From Blastococcus sp. VKM Ac-2987 (GTDB taxonomy: Bacteria; Actinomycetota; Actinomycetes; Mycobacteriales; Geodermatophilaceae), in NCBI RefSeq assembly GCF_026967805.1, contig NZ_JAPVBG010000002.1:1004238-1068237 (forward strand): a stretch of 64,000 nt of DNA, in the 5' to 3' direction. Shown in pieces: positions 42,001 through 49,063 of the stretch; the first letter of the stretch is position 1, and the number at the start of each line of letters is the position of its first letter. The translations under genes were made by a program, and so were the position numbers. A model generated the notes under the pieces. It worked only from the letters and a program-made list of their open reading frames with translations. It was not told where the DNA came from and did not search any database.

Positions 42001-42356
42001 GAGCCGGACTCTAGGTGGGTCGGTGGCACGGGCGCCGAAGGCGCGCACCGTGTCCGCGGCCGGTGTGGCGACCGGTGTCCCTCTGTTCACACGGGCCCGT
42101 GCCGACCGCCCGGCGCCACACCCGCGCCGCCGGCGCGACGCGGAGCACGTGGCGGCCGCCGGCCGGCACGGAGCGGCCCACGCCGGCGACGATCGAGGCG
42201 GTCGCCGTGGCCGGGGCGGGACGAGCGTGGGCCTTCTCACGCGCCGGGAGGTGCGGGATGCCGCATGCTCCTGGAGTCTGGGAGGTCGTCGCCACCGCTG
42301 CTGCGGAGCGAGGTGACCGCCCGCCCGCCATCCCCTACCGAAGGACCCCCCCGCTC
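42001..42356. other. Divergent intergenic region upstream of the BCCT transporter
   Basis: About 355 bases with no convincing gene apart from the minus-strand -10 listed separately. It contains a small inverted repeat (TGCGG/CCGCA around 42252-42265) but no clear osmotic-type promoter for the transporter. Confidence 0.35.
42008..42013 (-). promoter_or_regulatory. -10 box (TAGAGT), leaderless start
   Basis: TAGAGT on the minus strand ends 7 bases before GTG 42000. Confidence 0.55.
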
Positions 42357-43943
42357 GTGCGAAGAACATCCGCCGTCTTCTGGGCCTCGCTGGCCATCGT
42401 GCTCCCCGTCGTGGTGTGGGGAGCGGTGTGGCCGGAGGCCCTCGACTCCGCGACCGGCTCGGCGCGGACCTTCGTCGTCGACCGGTTCGGCTGGTTCTAC
42501 CTGCTGACGGCGACGATCGTGCTGGTCGCGGTGATCGCCGTGGCGGTCTCGCCGTGGGGGCGGGTGCGGCTGGGTGCCGACGACGACCGGCCCGAGTACA
42601 GCACCCGCGCCTGGTTCGCGATGCTCTTCAGCGCCGGGATGGGCATCGGCCTGGTGTTCTGGGGCGTCGCCGAGCCGGTGTCGCACTTCCTCACCCCGCC
42701 GACCGCGGAGCCGGGGACCACGGAGGCAGCCCGCGACGCGCTGCGGTACTCGTTCTTCCACTGGGGCCTGCACCCCTGGGGCATCTACGCCGTGCTGGCC
42801 CTGGCGCTGGCCTACGCGCGGTTCCGCCGTGGCTGGAAGGCCACCATCAGCGGTGCGCTGCGACCGCTCCTCGGCGACCGTGTCGACGGTCCGCTGGGCG
42901 CTGCGGTGGACACGATCGCCGTGGTCGCCACCGTCTTCGGCGTCGCGACCTCGCTCGGCCTGGGAGCCGCGCAGATCAACGGCGGGCTCGCGTCGCTCGC
43001 CGACGGGATCGCGATCGGTTCCGGCGTGCAGCTCGCCATCATCGCGGTGGTCACCGTCCTGTTCCTGATCTCCGCCCTCTCCGGGATCAACCGCGGGATC
43101 AAGTGGCTGTCGAGCGCGAACGTCGTCCTCGCCGTGGCGCTGTTCGCCTTCGTCCTCCTCACCGCGTCCTCCGGGCGGCTGGTGGGCGCCTTCACCACGA
43201 CCCTCGGCAGCTACCTCGCCGAGCTCCCCACGATGAGCCTGCAGACCGGCCCGTTCGATCCCCAGCGGTCGGAGTGGATCAACAGCTGGACGATCTTCTA
43301 CTGGGCGTGGTGGATCTCCTGGTCGCCGTTCGTGGCGACCTTCATCGCGCGCATCTCCCGCGGCCGCACCGTCCGCGAGTTCGTCGTCGGCGTGCTGGCG
43401 GTGCCGACGCTGGTCAGCGGCCTGTGGTTCTCGGTCTTCGGGGGCGCCGGGATCCTGGCCGAGCAGGACGGCGCCGAGCTGGCCGGCCAACCGACCGAGT
43501 CGCAGCTGTTCGGGCTGCTCGACACGTTGCCCGGGGGGCTGGTGGCCGGGATCGGGGCGATGATCCTCATCGTCACCTTCTTCGTGACCAGTGCCGACTC
43601 CGCCACCTTCGTGCTCGGGTCGCTCAGCAGCCGCGGCGGGCAGGACCCGGCGCGGGTCGTGAGCGTGATCTGGGGCCTGGTGATCTCGGCCTCCGCCGCT
43701 GCGCTGCTGGTCAGCGGTGGACTGGGTGGGGTGCAGACGGCCTCCATCATCGCCGCCTTCCCATTCGCGATCGTGCTGCTGCTGGTGCTGGTCTCGCTGG
43801 TCAAGGCGCTCGGGCAGGAACCGCGGGTCCCGCGGCGGGAGAGGGGTGGCGAACCGGCCCCCATCGTCGCTCCGACGGCGGACGGGGCCGCTCCCGACGG
43901 GGTGACGGCCGCCGTGCCGGCCCGCAGGTCGCACCCGTCCTAG
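42357..43943 (+). CDS. BCCT-family betaine/choline/carnitine transporter
   Basis: A 528-residue, 12-helix secondary transporter for quaternary-ammonium compatible solutes. The family signatures GMGIGLVFWGVAEPVSHF and WAWWISWSPFVATFIARISRGRTVREFV are intact, and the aromatic substrate-site residues lie in the latter. The C-terminal tail is short and mostly uncharged, unlike the long osmosensing tails of BetP. Start GTG 42357 with AAGGA about 11 bases upstream is acceptable but not strong. It lies between the two initiator tRNA genes and ends with a hairpin terminator. Confidence 0.92.
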   Translation: MRRTSAVFWASLAIVLPVVVWGAVWPEALDSATGSARTFVVDRFGWFYLLTATIVLVAVIAVAVSPWGRVRLGADDDRPEYSTRAWFAMLFSAGMGIGLVFWGVAEPVSHFLTPPTAEPGTTEAARDALRYSFFHWGLHPWGIYAVLALALAYARFRRGWKATISGALRPLLGDRVDGPLGAAVDTIAVVATVFGVATSLGLGAAQINGGLASLADGIAIGSGVQLAIIAVVTVLFLISALSGINRGIKWLSSANVVLAVALFAFVLLTASSGRLVGAFTTTLGSYLAELPTMSLQTGPFDPQRSEWINSWTIFYWAWWISWSPFVATFIARISRGRTVREFVVGVLAVPTLVSGLWFSVFGGAGILAEQDGAELAGQPTESQLFGLLDTLPGGLVAGIGAMILIVTFFVTSADSATFVLGSLSSRGGQDPARVVSVIWGLVISASAAALLVSGGLGGVQTASIIAAFPFAIVLLLVLVSLVKALGQEPRVPRRERGGEPAPIVAPTADGAAPDGVTAAVPARRSHPS

Positions 43944-43951
43944 CGCCGAAC

Positions 43952-43979
43952 GGCCCCGTGGTCGCCCGACCACGGGGCC
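43952..43979 (+). terminator. Terminator after the BCCT gene
   Basis: A perfect 12-bp stem GGCCCCGTGGTC/GACCACGGGGCC with a 4-base loop. Confidence 0.8.
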
Positions 43980-44005
43980 GGCGGACGCGCCCCCCGACGA
44001 GGGTG

Positions 44006-44011
44006 TACAGT
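44006..44011 (+). promoter_or_regulatory. -10 box of initiator tRNA gene 2
   Basis: TACAGT ends 12 bases before the mature tRNA. It differs from the promoter of copy 1, so the duplication did not extend far upstream or has since diverged. Confidence 0.5.
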
Positions 44012-44023
44012 GGGATCTACCGA

Positions 44024-44100
44024 CGCGGGGTGGAGCAGCTCGGTAGCTCGCTGGGCTCATAACCCAGAGGTCGCAGGTTCGAATCCTGTCCCCGCTACCA
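44024..44100 (+). tRNA. Initiator tRNA-fMet (CAT), copy 2
   Basis: Identical over all 77 bases to copy 1 (40093-40169), with the same initiator hallmarks (C1:U72, GGG/CCC anticodon stem, A11:U24) and encoded CCA. Confidence 0.96.
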
Positions 44101-44102
44101 CG

Positions 44103-44138
44103 ACGAAGGCCCGGTCACGGATGTGACCGGGCCTTCGT
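44103..44138 (+). terminator. Terminator of tRNA gene 2
   Basis: A 36-base hairpin ACGAAGGCCCGGTCAC/GTGACCGGGCCTTCGT with a GGAT loop. Same length and outer arm as the copy 1 terminator. Confidence 0.82.
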
Positions 44139-44169
44139 GCATCTGCCCGCGCGGCCCGGCCGCGGTGTG

Positions 44170-44198
44170 TTGTGTGTCACCGTGATTCTTTCTAACGT
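44170..44198 (+). promoter_or_regulatory. Promoter of the P450-ferredoxin operon
   Basis: TTGTGT (44170-44175), 17-base spacer, TAACGT (44193-44198) in an AT-rich patch. It gives a leader of roughly 30 bases. Confidence 0.5.
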
Positions 44199-44232
44199 GC
44201 GGAGCACGATCGCCGCTCAGGGAGGACCGCTC

Positions 44233-45543
44233 GTGTCCGTCGACGCCGTGCCAGGGACCGTTCCGCCGTCGCGCAAGGTGGGCGCCGCCGATCTCGGCAT
44301 CGACCTGTCCGACCGGGACTTCTGGGAGCGCCCTCCGGCCGAGCGGCACGCTGTCTTCGACCGGCTGCGCCGGGAGCGCCCGTTCGCCTTCTTCGCCGAG
44401 CCGGAGATCCCGAACCTGCAGGTCGGCCCGGGGTACCACGCCGTGACCCGCTACGCCGACCTGGAGGCGATCAGCTGCCGGCCGGCCGTCTTCTGCTCCG
44501 GCGAGGGCGCGGTCTCCATCCAGGACATCCCGGCCGACCTCAACGAGTTCTACGGCTCGCTGATCAGCATGGACGATCCGCGGCACGCCAAGATCCGCCG
44601 GATCGTGGCGAAGACCTTCACCCCGCGGATGCTCGAGCGGGTCGTGGACTCGGTGGCCGGGATCGTCGACGACGTCCTCGCCGGGGTGCGCCGGAAGGCG
44701 GCCGAGGGGGACGGCACGTTCGACGTCGTCGCCGACCTCGCCGCGCCGATCCCGCTGCGGGTCATCTGCGACATGATGGGCGTACCGGAGGAGGACCGGG
44801 CCATGGTGCTGGCCAAGTCCAACGTGATCCTCGCCGGCGGCGACCCGGAGCTCGTGGAGAACGAGGAGGACCCGCTCACCGGCGTGCTCATGGCCGGGAT
44901 CGAGCTGGCCGCGCTCATGGAGCGGCTCGCCGCCGAGCGGGTGCGGGAGCCCACCGACGACCTCACCACGGCGCTGGTGACCACCGACGTCGACGGCGAG
45001 CGGCTCAGCCACCAGGAGATCGCGTCGTTCTTCATCTTGCTGCTGGTGGCCGGCAACGAGACCACCCGCAACGCCATCTCGCAGGGGCTGCTGGCACTGC
45101 AGGAGCACCCCGACCAGCGGGCCCGGTGGATGGCCGACCCAAGCCTCACCCGGACGGCGGTCGAGGAGATCGTCCGGTGGACCAGCCCGGTCACCTGGAT
45201 GCGTCGCACCGCCACCCGGGACGGCGAGGTGAACGGCTACCGGTTCGCCGAGGGCGACAAGTTCCTGCTCTTCTACGCCGCCGCCAACCGCGACCCGGAG
45301 GTGTTCGCCGAGCCGCACCGGTTCGACCTGGCGCGCGACCCCAACCCGCACGTCGGCTTCGGGTCGAAGGGGCCGCACTTCTGCCTGGGCGCGCACCTGG
45401 CCCGCCGGGAGCTGGCGGTGACCTTCGCCAAGGTGTTCGAGCAGTTGCCCGACCTGGAGGTCACCGGCCCGCCGGCCCGGCTGCGGTCGTCCTTCGTCAA
45501 CGGGCTCAAGCGGCTCCCGGCCCGGCTGACGGACGCCCGGTGA
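44233..45543 (+). CDS. Cytochrome P450 (CYP124/125-like)
   Basis: A 436-residue soluble bacterial P450 monooxygenase. I-helix LLLVAGNETTRNAI, ExxR in EEIVR, and heme loop FGSKGPHFCLGAHLAR with the heme ligand at Cys384. The N-terminal DFWERPP and C-terminal LPDLEVTGPPARLRSSFVNGLKRLPARL resemble the CYP124/125/142 group that oxidises methyl-branched lipids and sterol side chains; substrate assignment is inference. Start GTG 44233 has GGGAGG 7 bases upstream. The stop overlaps the ferredoxin start (GTGA), giving a catalytic pair. Confidence 0.9.
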   Translation: MSVDAVPGTVPPSRKVGAADLGIDLSDRDFWERPPAERHAVFDRLRRERPFAFFAEPEIPNLQVGPGYHAVTRYADLEAISCRPAVFCSGEGAVSIQDIPADLNEFYGSLISMDDPRHAKIRRIVAKTFTPRMLERVVDSVAGIVDDVLAGVRRKAAEGDGTFDVVADLAAPIPLRVICDMMGVPEEDRAMVLAKSNVILAGGDPELVENEEDPLTGVLMAGIELAALMERLAAERVREPTDDLTTALVTTDVDGERLSHQEIASFFILLLVAGNETTRNAISQGLLALQEHPDQRARWMADPSLTRTAVEEIVRWTSPVTWMRRTATRDGEVNGYRFAEGDKFLLFYAAANRDPEVFAEPHRFDLARDPNPHVGFGSKGPHFCLGAHLARRELAVTFAKVFEQLPDLEVTGPPARLRSSFVNGLKRLPARLTDAR

Positions 45544-45758
45544 GCCGGCTGGAGGCCGACCTCGAGCGGTGCGTGGGGGCCGGGGCCTGCGAGGCGCTGG
45601 CACCCGACCTGTTCGAGGTGGGGGACGAGGGCACGGTGATCGTGCTGCGCCCCCACCCGGAGGGCGGCGACGTGCGCGACGCCGAGGAGGCGGTGCGGCA
45701 GTGCCCGACGCAGGCGCTCCAGCTCGTCGCGGAACAGCCGGCCCCCGCGGCCGGTTGA
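45540..45758 (+). CDS. [3Fe-4S] ferredoxin, P450 partner
   Basis: A 72-residue ferredoxin with ligands Cys11, Cys17 and Cys55 (CVGAGAC, then QCP). The position of the fourth ligand is Gly/Ala, which gives a 3Fe-4S cluster, as is usual for ferredoxins encoded next to actinobacterial P450s. It should deliver electrons to the adjacent P450. Start GTG 45540 overlaps the P450 stop by four bases. Confidence 0.92.
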   Translation: MSRLEADLERCVGAGACEALAPDLFEVGDEGTVIVLRPHPEGGDVRDAEEAVRQCPTQALQLVAEQPAPAAG

Positions 45759-45766
45759 CCGCTGTC

Positions 45767-46057
45767 ATGGAGAACACCGTCACCGACGTCCCCGAGTCCG
45801 ACCGCTTCGAGATCCGCGACGGCGACCGCGTGCTGGGGGTGGCCGCCTACGAGCGTCGCGGCGAGACCCTGGTGTTCACCCACACCGAGGTCGACCCCGA
45901 CGCCGGCCAGTCCGGTCTCGGCAGCACGCTCGTGCGTGCCGCCCTCGACGAGGTGCGGTCGCGCGGCGGCTCCGTCGTGCCGCGCTGCTCGTTCGTGGCC
46001 GGCTGGATCGACCGCCACCCCGACTACGCGGACCTCGTCGCCGACACCGACCGCTGA
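45767..46057 (+). CDS. Small GNAT-like acetyltransferase (YidJ/YjdJ type)
   Basis: A 96-residue single-domain protein of the short GCN5-related type: RFEIRDGDRVLGVAAYERRGETLVFTHTEVDP, then the acetyl-CoA segment AGQSGLGSTLVRAALDEVRSRG and CSFVAGWIDRHPDYADLV. Acceptor unknown. Start ATG 45767 lies 8 bases after the ferredoxin stop, so it may be in the P450 operon. A hairpin follows. Confidence 0.8.
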   Translation: MENTVTDVPESDRFEIRDGDRVLGVAAYERRGETLVFTHTEVDPDAGQSGLGSTLVRAALDEVRSRGGSVVPRCSFVAGWIDRHPDYADLVADTDR

Positions 46058-46063
46058 GCCCGT

Positions 46064-46096
46064 GGCCGGTGGGGTGGCCGAGCCGCCCCACCGGCC
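46064..46096. terminator. Bidirectional hairpin terminator
   Basis: An 11-bp stem GGCCGGTGGGG/CCCCACCGGCC with an 11-base loop, between convergent GNAT and VOC genes. Confidence 0.7.
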
Positions 46097-46099
46097 CTC

Positions 46100-46606
46100 T
46101 CACAGGACCTTCGAGCCGTACATCTCGCCGAGCGGGTCGGCGATGAGCTCGATGCGGGCGCCGTCGGGGTCGCGGAAGTAGACCGAGACGCCGCTGTGCA
46201 CCTCGTGCCCGACGCCGGCCTCGGCGAGCCGCTGCACCAGCTGCTCCCACCGCTGCGGGTCGACGCTGATCGCCATGTGGTGCAGCCCGCCGAGCACCTC
46301 GGCGTAGGGGCCGACGTCCAGACCGGGGAAGTCGAAGAAGGCCAGCAGGTTGCCGTTGCCGATGTCGAAGAAGAAGTGCGAGGACCCGGGATAGTCGCGG
46401 TTCTCGATCAGCTCGGTCAGCGGGAAACCGAGCACGTCCTGGTAGAAGCGCACCGTCCGCTCGACGTCGCTGCTGATCAGGGCGGTGTGGTGCAGCCCTC
46501 GGGCGGTCGACGCCGGCCGTTGCCCGGCGGGGCGCAGGTGGGCATCCCGGATGCGGGCGCGCTCGGCCTCGAGCGCGGTCAGGTCACGGTCGTCGGGTGT
46601 GCTCAC
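46100..46606 (-). CDS. VOC-family glyoxalase/dioxygenase-like protein
   Basis: A 168-residue metalloenzyme-like protein. After a charged N-terminal helix, the fold begins GLHHTALISSDVERTVRFYQDVLGF, continues HFFFDIGNGNLLAFFDFP, then LHHMAISVD and VYFRDPDGARIELIAD. His residues near both strand starts and the terminal Glu are the usual metal ligands, so it should be an active VOC enzyme, perhaps a dioxygenase or lyase. Start GTG 46606 has AGGAGG 9 bases upstream. Confidence 0.83.
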   Translation of the reverse strand: MSTPDDRDLTALEAERARIRDAHLRPAGQRPASTARGLHHTALISSDVERTVRFYQDVLGFPLTELIENRDYPGSSHFFFDIGNGNLLAFFDFPGLDVGPYAEVLGGLHHMAISVDPQRWEQLVQRLAEAGVGHEVHSGVSVYFRDPDGARIELIADPLGEMYGSKVL

Positions 46607-46713
46607 GGCTGGGTTCCTCCTGGTTCGCGGGCGGCTACCGCCGTCAACCGGTGAGACGGTGATCTCGTTCCCCGGGCGGGCCGCCCGCCGACCCGGCTGC
46701 GAAGGTGGAGGCC

Positions 46714-47583
46714 ATGCGCGTTCTCGTGGCCGGGTGGTTCAGCTTCGACGAGGTGATCGCCACCGTCGGCGACGAGCTGGGGGCCGACGCCGTGGCCGGC
46801 TGGCTCACCGACCTGGGCATCGACCACGACGTCGCGTGGGCGCCCTACCTGGAGCGGGGCGTGCACTGGCGCGACGCCGATCCCGCCGACTACACGCACC
46901 TGGTCTTCACGACCGGGCCGGTCGGCGATCTCGCCCCGCTGCGGGAGCTGACCACCGCGTTCGCCGGCGCGCAGCGCTGGGCGGTCAACGTCTCCGTCGT
47001 CGACGACGTCGCCCGGACGATGTTCGACGCCCTGTGGGAGCGGGACGCCCCCGGCGTCAGCCGGCCGGATCCGGCGATCGAGGGGCCGGTACCCGAGGCC
47101 CCGGTCCTGGCCGTGGCCTTCGCGCCCGTGCAGGGCGAGTACGGCGACCGCAGCCGGGCCGACCGGGTCCGCGGCGTGATCGAGGAGTGGCTGGCCGCGC
47201 GGGCCCTGCCCTGGTTCCCGATCGACACCGACCTGTTCGACAAGCCGCATCCCCGTCGCCCGGCGCAGGTCGAGGCCCTCCTGCGCCGGTGCGACGTCGT
47301 CGTCAGCATGCGGCTGCACGGGATGGTCCTCGGGCTCAAGCACGGCCGCCCGGTGATCGCCTGCGACGCCGTCGAGGGCGGGGCGAAGGTCACCTCCCAG
47401 GCGCAGGCCCTGGAGTGGCCGCTGGTCCTCTCCGCGGACGAGGTGACGTCGGAGGCGCTGGACGCCGCCCTGGCGCGCTGCCTCGGCGGCGAGCTCGCCG
47501 GCGCGGTCACGCGGGCCCGGGAGCGCGGCGCGGCCGGCAACGACCTCGCGCGCGAGTGGTTCACCCGGCAGCTCGGCCGCTGA
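46714..47583 (+). CDS. Polysaccharide pyruvyl transferase-like protein
   Basis: A 289-residue protein beginning MRVLVAGWFSFDEV with a Rossmann-like strand. The CDVVVSMRLHGMVLGLKHGRPVIACD segment is the hallmark of the pyruvyl transferase superfamily (CsaB/WcaK-like). These enzymes add ketal pyruvate from phosphoenolpyruvate to glycans. No glycan cluster is nearby, so the substrate is unknown. Start ATG 46714; GTG 46705 is a possible alternative. GAAGGTGGAGG just upstream serves as ribosome site. Confidence 0.75.
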   Translation: MRVLVAGWFSFDEVIATVGDELGADAVAGWLTDLGIDHDVAWAPYLERGVHWRDADPADYTHLVFTTGPVGDLAPLRELTTAFAGAQRWAVNVSVVDDVARTMFDALWERDAPGVSRPDPAIEGPVPEAPVLAVAFAPVQGEYGDRSRADRVRGVIEEWLAARALPWFPIDTDLFDKPHPRRPAQVEALLRRCDVVVSMRLHGMVLGLKHGRPVIACDAVEGGAKVTSQAQALEWPLVLSADEVTSEALDAALARCLGGELAGAVTRARERGAAGNDLAREWFTRQLGR

Positions 47584-47618
47584 GCGGTCGCTGCGCAGGC
47601 GTGTCCACCCGGAGCGGG

Positions 47619-47882
47619 TCAGGCGGACAGCGCGGTGCCGGTCCCGTCCAGCGCGCCGGCCAGCTCGTCGAGGGGCAGGTCCAGGGCGCGGGCGAGGGCG
47701 GCGACGGTGAAGAACGTCGGCGTCGGCACCCGGCCGGACTCGATCTTGCGCAGCACCTCCAGGCTCACCCCGGACGCCACCGAGACCTCCGCCGGGCTGC
47801 GGTCGCCGCGGGCGGAGCGGAGCAGCGCGCCCAGCCGGCGGCCGCGGTCGCGCTCGGCGGGGGTCAGCGGGGGGCGCACCAT
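47619..47882 (-). CDS. XRE-family helix-turn-helix regulator
   Basis: An 87-residue protein that is essentially one Cro/CI-type HTH domain: LGALLRSARGDRSPAEVSVASGVSLEVLRKIESGRVPTPTFFTVAALARALDLPLDELA. Start ATG 47882 lies 7 bases after a minus-strand TAGTAT -10 box, so the message should be leaderless. That box is inside the first of two 14-bp operator repeats, implying autorepression. Divergent from methionine aminopeptidase, whose ribosome site overlaps the second repeat. Confidence 0.87.
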   Translation of the reverse strand: MVRPPLTPAERDRGRRLGALLRSARGDRSPAEVSVASGVSLEVLRKIESGRVPTPTFFTVAALARALDLPLDELAGALDGTGTALSA

Positions 47883-47888
47883 GACCGT

Positions 47889-47916
47889 GATACTAATACC
47901 GGGATACCAATACCGG
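47889..47916. promoter_or_regulatory. Tandem 14-bp operator between XRE gene and map
   Basis: GATACTAATACCGG (47889-47902) is followed directly by GATACCAATACCGG (47903-47916), differing at one base. Each holds an imperfect dyad (GATAC..ATACC). The first contains the XRE -10 (47890-47895); the second runs into the map ribosome site at 47915-47920. Confidence 0.75.
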
Positions 47917-47928
47917 AAGGACGACGAC

Positions 47929-48699
47929 GTGATCGAACTGCGCACCCCCGGTGAGATCGATGCGATGCGGGCCGCAGGTGCCGTGGTGGCCCAGATGCAC
48001 GCCGCCGTCCGGGCCGTCGCGGCCCCGGGCGTCCGGCTCACCCAGCTCGACGCGGTGGCCCGCGACGTGCTGGCCGACGCCGGCGCGACCTCGCCGTTCC
48101 TCGGCTACGCGCCCCTCGCCACCACCCCGCCGTTCCCCGGCGTGGTGTGTCTGTCGGTCAACGACGTCGCGCTGCACGGCATCCCGACGCCCGAGGTCCT
48201 CGAGGACGGCGACCTGCTGAGCGTGGACGCGGGCGCGGTGCTCGACGGGTGGGTCGGCGACGCGGCGATCACCTTCCCGGTGGGCACGCCGCGGCCCGAG
48301 GACCTCGCCCTCGTGGCGACCACCGAGCGGGCGCTGGCGGCGGGCATCGCGGCGGCCGTCGTCGGCAACCGCGTGGGTGACATCTCCGCGGCGATCGGTG
48401 CGGTCGGCCGGGCCGGCGGGTGCGGCATCAACACCGACCAGGGCGGCCACGGGGTGGGGCGCACCATGCACGAGGCGCCGTCGGTCCCCAACGAGGGCCG
48501 GGCCGGGCGCGGCGTGCCGCTGCGCGCGGGGCTGGTCATCGCGATCGAGCCCTGGTTCCTCGCCGGCGGTTCCGACGACTACACGGTGGACGCCGACGGC
48601 TGGACCCTGCGCAGCGCCGACGGCAGCCGCGCCGCGCACGTCGAGCACACGGTCGCGGTGACCGCGGACGGCCCGCGCATCCTCACCGCGCCGCGCTAG
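47929..48699 (+). CDS. map: Methionine aminopeptidase type I
   Basis: A 256-residue di-metal aminopeptidase removing N-terminal Met. Metal ligands are in LSVDAGAVLDGWVGDAAITF (two Asp), GGHGVGRTMHE (His), AIEPW (Glu) and VEHTV (Glu). TMHEAPSVPN and the substrate-side His in VALHGIPTP are also present. Start GTG 47929 has GGAAGG at 47915-47920. The usual house-keeping map lies next to secY/adk, so this is probably a second copy; placed opposite an XRE repressor with a shared operator it looks conditionally expressed. Confidence 0.9.
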   Translation: MIELRTPGEIDAMRAAGAVVAQMHAAVRAVAAPGVRLTQLDAVARDVLADAGATSPFLGYAPLATTPPFPGVVCLSVNDVALHGIPTPEVLEDGDLLSVDAGAVLDGWVGDAAITFPVGTPRPEDLALVATTERALAAGIAAAVVGNRVGDISAAIGAVGRAGGCGINTDQGGHGVGRTMHEAPSVPNEGRAGRGVPLRAGLVIAIEPWFLAGGSDDYTVDADGWTLRSADGSRAAHVEHTVAVTADGPRILTAPR

Positions 48700-48729
48700 G
48701 AGCCGCCGCGGCAGCCCACCGGCGGGCCG

Positions 48730-48735
48730 TACGGT
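48730..48735 (+). promoter_or_regulatory. -10 box (TACGGT), leaderless start
   Basis: TACGGT ends 7 bases before GTG 48743. Confidence 0.55.
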
Positions 48736-48742
48736 GCAGGGC

Positions 48743-49060
48743 GTGATCCTCGAGCACGCGGAGCTGTCCGTGGCACCTGGCCGCGAGGCCGAGTTCGAGG
48801 CGGCGTTCCGGTCCGCTTCCCCGATCATCTCCGCGTCGCCGGGCTTCCGGCGGCTGCTGCTGTCCCGGTGCGTGGAGCGGGAGAACGTCTTCCTCCTGCT
48901 CGTCGAGTGGAACAGCCTCGAGGACCACACCGAGGGCTTCCGCGGCTCGCCGGGGTACCAGGAGTGGCGGCGCCTGCTGCACTCCTTCTACGAGCCGTTC
49001 CCCGTGGTCGAGCACTTCCGCCCGCTGTTCATCGTCGGGCCCACCGTCCCCGGCGCCTGA
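48743..49060 (+). CDS. Antibiotic biosynthesis monooxygenase (ABM) domain protein
   Basis: A 105-residue ferredoxin-like-fold protein: ILEHAELSVAPGREAEFEAAF, SPGFRRLLLSRCVERENVFLLLVEWNSLEDHTEGFRGSPGYQEWRRLL, ending VEHFRPLF. ABM proteins include cofactor-free oxygenases and heme-degrading enzymes; the exact role is unknown. Start GTG 48743 is set by the upstream -10 box; an in-frame GTG at 48734 overlaps that box and is unlikely. Convergent with the cystathionine gamma-synthase gene, with only 3 bases between them. Confidence 0.83.
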   Translation: MILEHAELSVAPGREAEFEAAFRSASPIISASPGFRRLLLSRCVERENVFLLLVEWNSLEDHTEGFRGSPGYQEWRRLLHSFYEPFPVVEHFRPLFIVGPTVPGA

Positions 49061-49063
49061 GGG

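Noticed and set aside
40093-44138. Integrative element with att sites at the duplicated tRNA genes
   Set aside because: No integrase, excisionase or mobility gene lies between the copies, and the repeats cover whole tRNAs plus terminators rather than a tRNA 3' end, so a simple duplication or insertion is more likely.
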